DNA of 64,000 nt from Sulfurimonas sp. HSL-1656 (GTDB taxonomy: Bacteria > Campylobacterota > Campylobacteria > Campylobacterales > Sulfurimonadaceae), in NCBI RefSeq assembly GCF_039645585.1, contig NZ_CP147915.1, positions 2,046,001 through 2,110,000 on the forward strand, written 5' to 3'. Shown here piece by piece: positions 60,683-64,000 of this stretch; the first letter of the stretch is position 1; the number at the start of each line of letters is the position of its first letter. The translations under genes were made by a program, and so were the position numbers. The notes below the pieces were generated by a model that had not been told where the DNA came from, searched no databases, and saw only the letters and a list, made by a program, of their open reading frames with translations.

Positions 60683-62851
60683 CTAGTGCGGCAGGAGGGC
60701 CGGAGCGCCCGTCAGCATGAGGGTGAGACGGTAGGCAAGGAAGGCCAGCGTATAGGCTGTCGCCGTCGTAAAAAGAAACAGGTAGATAAAGTATTTGATT
60801 CCGCCCGCTTCGCGGGTAAAGACGACCGACGCGGCCAGACACGGGAGGTAGAGCATGATGACGACGATAAATGCGACGGCCGACGCAAAGGGGATATGTG
60901 TGCGGATGGCGCTGATGAGGGTTTTGTCCGTCTCCGTCACCCCCTCGCCGACGGCGTAGAGGACACCCAGGGTCGAAACGACCACCTCTTTGGCCGCCAG
61001 TCCCGTCTGCAGGGCGATGGCCATTTTCCAGTCCAGCCCGATCGGCGTAAAGAGCGGTTCGATCGTCTTCCCGATGCGCCCAAGGTAGCTCTGTTCGAGC
61101 TGGGCGGCATCCTTCTCGACGATCAGGTGCGACGCCGCGTGCTCGTCTGCGGCCTGTTCGATCTTCGCGCTGTAAACCGCTTCGATCTCCCGCGAGTGGG
61201 GATAGCTGCTCAGGAACCAGACAAGCATCGACGCACCGGCAATGAAGGTCCCCGCCTTTTTGAGGTACATCAATGTTTTGGTCAGCACCGTGTGCCAGAT
61301 CAGTTTGACCGACGGCAGGCGGTATTTGGGCATCTCCATGACGAAGGGTTCGTCCTGCCCACGGAACGCCGTCATCTTGAGGATCTTCGCCGCAATCAGC
61401 CCGATCAGCGCCCCGGCGATGTAGATGGCAAAAAGAACGTTGCCCGCCACGCTCGGCGCGAAAAAGGCCCCGGTAAAGAGGACGTAGACCGGCAGACGTG
61501 CGCCGCAGCTCATGAAGCCGATGATAAAGAGCGTCAGCAGACGGTCGCTGTCATTTTTGAGGATCCGCGCCGACATGTAGGCGGGAATGGAGCAGCCGAA
61601 TCCGGTGACGAGCGGAATGAACGACTGGCCGTGCAGGCCGAACTTATGGAAGATGCCGTCGAGCAGGAAAGCGACCCGCGACATATACCCCGTCGCTTCG
61701 AGCAGGGCGATCCCGATAAAAAGAATAATGATGTTCGGGGTGAAGAGGACGACGGCCCCGACCCCGGCGATGACCCCGTCGACGACGAGGGAGCGGATAT
61801 CCGCGTTGGGGATCGTCGCGCCTACCGTTTCGCCGAACCAGCCGAAGAAGGCATCGATCCACTCCATCGGGATGTTCCCGATCTCGAAGGTGAGCTGGAA
61901 AAGCCCCCACATCAAAAAGAGGAAAATAGGGATCCCCAGCACCGGGTGGATGAGCAGATCGTCCACCCGCTCGGTGAGGCTCTTCTTTTCGACGGGCTGT
62001 TCGGTGTAGCGCACCGTTTCGGTGATGACCCCCCGGATGAACGCCGCGTACTCTTCGGCAAAGACCTCTTTGACGTCGTCGGTATCGTGGTGCATCTCGA
62101 TATGCTTGTCCGCCTCGATCAGCAGCGGCTGCAGCTCCGTCCAGAGGGGCAGGTCGTGCAGGGTGCGGTAGGTCTTTTTCTCGTTCTGAAGCAGGTTGAT
62201 CGCGATGTTGCGGTTGGAGATCGCCGCGCTGAACCGGTGCTCGTCCAGGTAGGAGGCGATCAGGCCGATCTCCTCCTCAACCGCCTCGGAGAAGATCAGC
62301 TTCGGCTCCTGGTAGGGGGCCTCGTGCACGGCGATCACGGACTCGATCAGTGTTTCGATCCCCGACTTGGCTGCCGCGGAGACCCGTACGGCCGTCAACC
62401 CCAGCAGTTGCGAGAGGTACTCGTAGTCGATCCGGATCCCTTCGCGGTCCGCCTCGTCGCTCATATTGAGCGCGAGCACCATCTTCTTGTTCATCGTCAT
62501 CAGTTCGGCGGTGAGCTGGAGGTTCTTCTCCAGGTTTGTCGAATCGACGACGTTGATCATCAGATCGTACGCTTCGTTGCAGAGAAAATCGTGGGTGACG
62601 CGCTCCTCGATGGAGTAGTCGGTGAAAGCGTAGGTGCCCGGAAGGTCTACGATGGTGAAATGGAAATCCTTATAGTCGAAGAAGACCTCGGATTTCTCGA
62701 CGGTGACACCGCTGAAGTTGCCCACGTGCAGACGGGCGTCGCTGATGGCGTTGATGAGCATGCTTTTACCGACGTTGGGCTGGCCGACGAGGGCGATGCG
62801 GATATGCTTTTCGGTGACGGGGCAGACAGGCGTGTTACTGGGCATCGGCAT
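60683..62851 (-). CDS. feoB: Ferrous iron transport protein B
   Basis: A 722-residue inner-membrane iron transporter. N-terminal G domain: GQPNVGKSMLINAIS (G1), DLPGTYAF (G3), NMSD (G4). Then a helical insertion and the membrane domain with the Gate motifs (VTGFGCSIPAYMSARIL and MSCGARLPVYVLFTGAFF). FeoB imports Fe2+ under anoxic or microaerobic conditions. It starts inside feoA (17-base overlap). The reading frame has no disruption. Confidence 0.97.
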   Translation of the reverse strand: MPMPSNTPVCPVTEKHIRIALVGQPNVGKSMLINAISDARLHVGNFSGVTVEKSEVFFDYKDFHFTIVDLPGTYAFTDYSIEERVTHDFLCNEAYDLMINVVDSTNLEKNLQLTAELMTMNKKMVLALNMSDEADREGIRIDYEYLSQLLGLTAVRVSAAAKSGIETLIESVIAVHEAPYQEPKLIFSEAVEEEIGLIASYLDEHRFSAAISNRNIAINLLQNEKKTYRTLHDLPLWTELQPLLIEADKHIEMHHDTDDVKEVFAEEYAAFIRGVITETVRYTEQPVEKKSLTERVDDLLIHPVLGIPIFLFLMWGLFQLTFEIGNIPMEWIDAFFGWFGETVGATIPNADIRSLVVDGVIAGVGAVVLFTPNIIILFIGIALLEATGYMSRVAFLLDGIFHKFGLHGQSFIPLVTGFGCSIPAYMSARILKNDSDRLLTLFIIGFMSCGARLPVYVLFTGAFFAPSVAGNVLFAIYIAGALIGLIAAKILKMTAFRGQDEPFVMEMPKYRLPSVKLIWHTVLTKTLMYLKKAGTFIAGASMLVWFLSSYPHSREIEAVYSAKIEQAADEHAASHLIVEKDAAQLEQSYLGRIGKTIEPLFTPIGLDWKMAIALQTGLAAKEVVVSTLGVLYAVGEGVTETDKTLISAIRTHIPFASAVAFIVVIMLYLPCLAASVVFTREAGGIKYFIYLFLFTTATAYTLAFLAYRLTLMLTGAPALLPH

Positions 62852-63065
62852 TGACCTCGATCAGTTCGGCTTCCTCTTTGCGCAGGGCGAGGCGCATCCG
62901 GCCCACCTTGATCTCCACGGTACTTTTGGCCGGGGCAAAGCCCATCAGCTCGACCCGTGCCCCTTTCATCACGCCGAAGGAGACAAGACGCTGTTTCAAA
63001 GGCCCCTGGGCATGCAGCTTGACGATCGTGGCGCTGCACCCTTTCATACACTCTGTCAATTTCAC
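62835..63065 (-). CDS. feoA: Ferrous iron transport protein A
   Basis: A 76-residue SH3-like accessory protein of FeoB. Pattern: LKQRLVSFGVMKGARVELMGFAPAKSTVEIKVGRMRLALRKEEAELI, typical of FeoA. A GTG start at 63065 is used by the longest frame; an ATG 6 codons later is the alternative. The promoter region upstream contains two dyads that look like a metal-regulator operator. Confidence 0.92.
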   Translation of the reverse strand: MKLTECMKGCSATIVKLHAQGPLKQRLVSFGVMKGARVELMGFAPAKSTVEIKVGRMRLALRKEEAELIEVNADAQ

Positions 63066-63117
63066 TGTTACCCGAGTCCCGTCCTGATTGGTTTCTAAAT
63101 GATAATAAAAATCAAAT

Positions 63118-63145
63118 TAATTTAGACTAAATTAGCGGTGCTAAT
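63118..63145. promoter_or_regulatory. Double dyad operator-like site upstream of feoAB
   Basis: Two overlapping perfect inverted repeats: TAATTTAG-A-CTAAATTA (63118-63134) and ATTAGC-GGT-GCTAAT (63131-63145). They lie 12-39 bases downstream of the feoA -10 box, over the expected transcription start. The first resembles DtxR/MntR-type operators (TTAG...CTAA arms) more than a Fur box. The binding protein is not known. Confidence 0.55.
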
Positions 63146-63156
63146 CCTTTGGCCGT

Positions 63157-63162
63157 ATTATA
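63157..63162 (-). promoter_or_regulatory. -10 box of feoAB
   Basis: TATAAT on the minus strand, 92 bases before the feoA start. Transcription should begin near 63150, just at the edge of the dyad pair. Confidence 0.5.
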
Positions 63163-63196
63163 CCTGCCCCGCCGCCGATTTTTCCGCTTCGTTTGC

Positions 63197-63202
63197 TATA
63201 AT
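63197..63202 (+). promoter_or_regulatory. -10 box directly before pssA
   Basis: TATAAT followed after 6 bases (GGCGCC) by the pssA ATG. There is no ribosome site between. It implies transcription starting at about the ATG, giving a leaderless mRNA. Confidence 0.5.
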
Positions 63203-63208
63203 GGCGCC

Positions 63209-63763
63209 ATGAAATTTCTTTACCGTGCCGACAACCATTTCAACCTGGCCAACCTCTTTACGATGGTCAATATCGCCAGCGGGCTCCTCGCTGTCTATTT
63301 CATCAGCCAGAACAACTTCTTCACCGCGATCATCTTCGCCTGGATCGGCGGGGCCTTCGACATTTTCGACGGCAAAATCGCCCGGAAGTATGCCCTTTCG
63401 AACGAGTTCGGCATCCAGCTCGACTCTTTCGCAGACTTCCTCTCGTTCGTCCTCGTCCCCGTTTTCCTGATCTTCCAGGCCGTTTACTCGGGCCTCGACG
63501 GCGCCGCGCTGCTCGTCGCGGGTGCAGTCAGCATCTACTACGTCGTCAGCGGCCTGCGCCGGCTGATCCAGTTCAACATCAACGCCGAAGAGGGGACGGT
63601 CGAAAAGTACTTTACCGGCGTCCCCACCCCGCTGGGGGCCATTCTGCTCTGGCTTGCCTATCTTACGGCGGCCTATGACGTGACCAATGCCACCATCGTC
63701 ATGGGGGCGATGCTGCTGATCGGATGGCTGCTCAACTCGAAGGTGAAGGTTCCCCACCCGTAA
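63209..63763 (+). CDS. pssA: CDP-diacylglycerol-serine O-phosphatidyltransferase
   Basis: A 184-residue membrane enzyme of the CDP-alcohol phosphatidyltransferase family. The catalytic motif (DGx2ARx8Gx3Dx3D) is FDGKIARKYALSNEFGIQLDSFAD, complete. The N-terminal NLFTMVNIASGLLAVYFI and C-terminal LGAILLWLAYLTAAYD are typical of PssA. It makes phosphatidylserine for phosphatidylethanolamine. The ATG at 63209 is chosen; its 3' end overlaps the convergent small gene by 32 bases. Confidence 0.93.
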   Translation: MKFLYRADNHFNLANLFTMVNIASGLLAVYFISQNNFFTAIIFAWIGGAFDIFDGKIARKYALSNEFGIQLDSFADFLSFVLVPVFLIFQAVYSGLDGAALLVAGAVSIYYVVSGLRRLIQFNINAEEGTVEKYFTGVPTPLGAILLWLAYLTAAYDVTNATIVMGAMLLIGWLLNSKVKVPHP

Positions 63764-63956
63764 GCTCCTGGCGGAACCGGCATTCGCCCACGGTCACCGT
63801 TTTGCCCGTTTTCGTCGCTTCCAGCACGTAGGCGAGCAGCCCTTCCGGGTCCGCCCCGTCCATCTCCTCACTTAGAATGCGCAACGCATCCTCCCGCCGG
63901 GTCGGGACCCAGCGCGTCTCTTTGATGAAACAGGTCAGCAGTGTCGGCCTCTTCAT
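63732..63956 (-). CDS. Small protein, unknown function
   Basis: A 74-residue protein with Cys at residues 9 and 59 (TLLTCFIKETRW, VGECRFRQEL). It overlaps the 3' end of pssA by 32 bases on the other strand, and its ATG overlaps the stop of a truncated upstream gene by 4 bases, with GGAGGAG before it. This translational coupling supports a real gene. No family was recognised. Confidence 0.6.
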   Translation of the reverse strand: MKRPTLLTCFIKETRWVPTRREDALRILSEEMDGADPEGLLAYVLEATKTGKTVTVGECRFRQELTGGEPSPSS

Positions 63957-64000
63957 TCCGTCTCCTCCGCCTGGTGTTTACCGATCTTCAGATAGAAACA
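63953..64000 (-). CDS. C-terminal end of an unknown protein (5' part outside the window)
   Basis: The minus strand enters the window in an open frame of 15 codons (CFYLKIGKHQAEETE) that stops at 63953, overlapping the next ATG by 4 bases (ATGA). The overlap suggests a real coding end in an operon with the small gene. Too short to identify. Confidence 0.5.
   Translation of the reverse strand, partial: CFYLKIGKHQAEETE

Noticed and set aside
60680-62854. 724-codon open frame covering feoB on the other strand
   Set aside because: Same shadow effect. The sense frame has all FeoB motifs; the antisense product is Arg/Asp/Gly-rich nonsense.
1-64000. tRNA, rRNA, CRISPR, transposon or prophage
   Set aside because: I looked for GTTCRANYC-type T-loops, regular spaced repeats, transposase-like frames and integrase motifs and found none that could be supported.

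Overview
The window is one continuous piece of a GC-rich bacterial chromosome, densely coded on both strands. Gene content points to Campylobacterota (epsilonproteobacteria), probably a sulfur-oxidising Sulfurimonas-like lineage. The signs are: the kdsA-ribH-nusB order, the futalosine menaquinone gene mqnC, an ArsRS-type two-component pair, a dimeric dUTPase, LPP20-type lipoproteins and a Tat-exported flavocytochrome-c-type flavoprotein. The GC content is far above that of most described members, so the genus is inference. I saw no tRNA, rRNA, CRISPR array, insertion sequence or prophage.

Layout. 1-6.4 kb: the 3' end of uvrC, then a same-strand signalling cluster (PAS protein, two-Hpt protein, NIT-type hybrid histidine kinase with several receiver-like domains, single-domain receiver) that could form a phosphorelay. 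6.4-11 kb: a DEDDh exonuclease, DUF819 permease, dipeptide epimerase, GIY-YIG protein and proC. 11-16 kb: a 935-residue MshQ-like secreted protein translationally coupled to two class III prepilins and a PilX/GspK-like protein. 16-25 kb: hpf, recG, an M16-like protein without the zinc motif, mqnC, nusB-ribH-kdsA, a TerB-DnaJ protein and a phosphoribosyltransferase. 25-36 kb: lipoproteins, a PIF1-like helicase, pnp, lptD, purD and trpA. 36-43 kb: panB-ruvB-permease, dut, a flavin oxidase-like protein and a sirtuin. 43-50 kb: a long minus-strand operon, greA-argC-lpxH-mlaE-mlaF-mlaD-lipoprotein-malY. 50-64 kb: the FccB-like flavoprotein, a 953-residue propeller/coiled-coil lipoprotein, a frameshifted AEC permease, a thioredoxin-NHL protein, tcdA, surE, an ArsS/ArsR-like pair, feoAB and pssA.

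Points that ordinary gene calling would miss: (1) the AEC transporter is split exactly at an A_AAA_AAG heptamer in the phase used for -1 frameshifting; (2) two overlapping perfect dyads lie just downstream of the feoAB -10 box; (3) three genes have a -10 box only 5-6 bases before the start codon, suggesting leaderless mRNAs; (4) a roughly 133-bp intergenic repeat with a covarying hairpin occurs twice, each time between convergent genes; (5) a 324-bp gene-free leader upstream of purD holds several hairpins; (6) the two-Hpt protein has one live and one dead phosphoacceptor.

Almost all genes have close spacing or ATGA-type overlaps, so most expression should be operonic. Functional calls rest on motifs and family knowledge read by eye; no database search was run.
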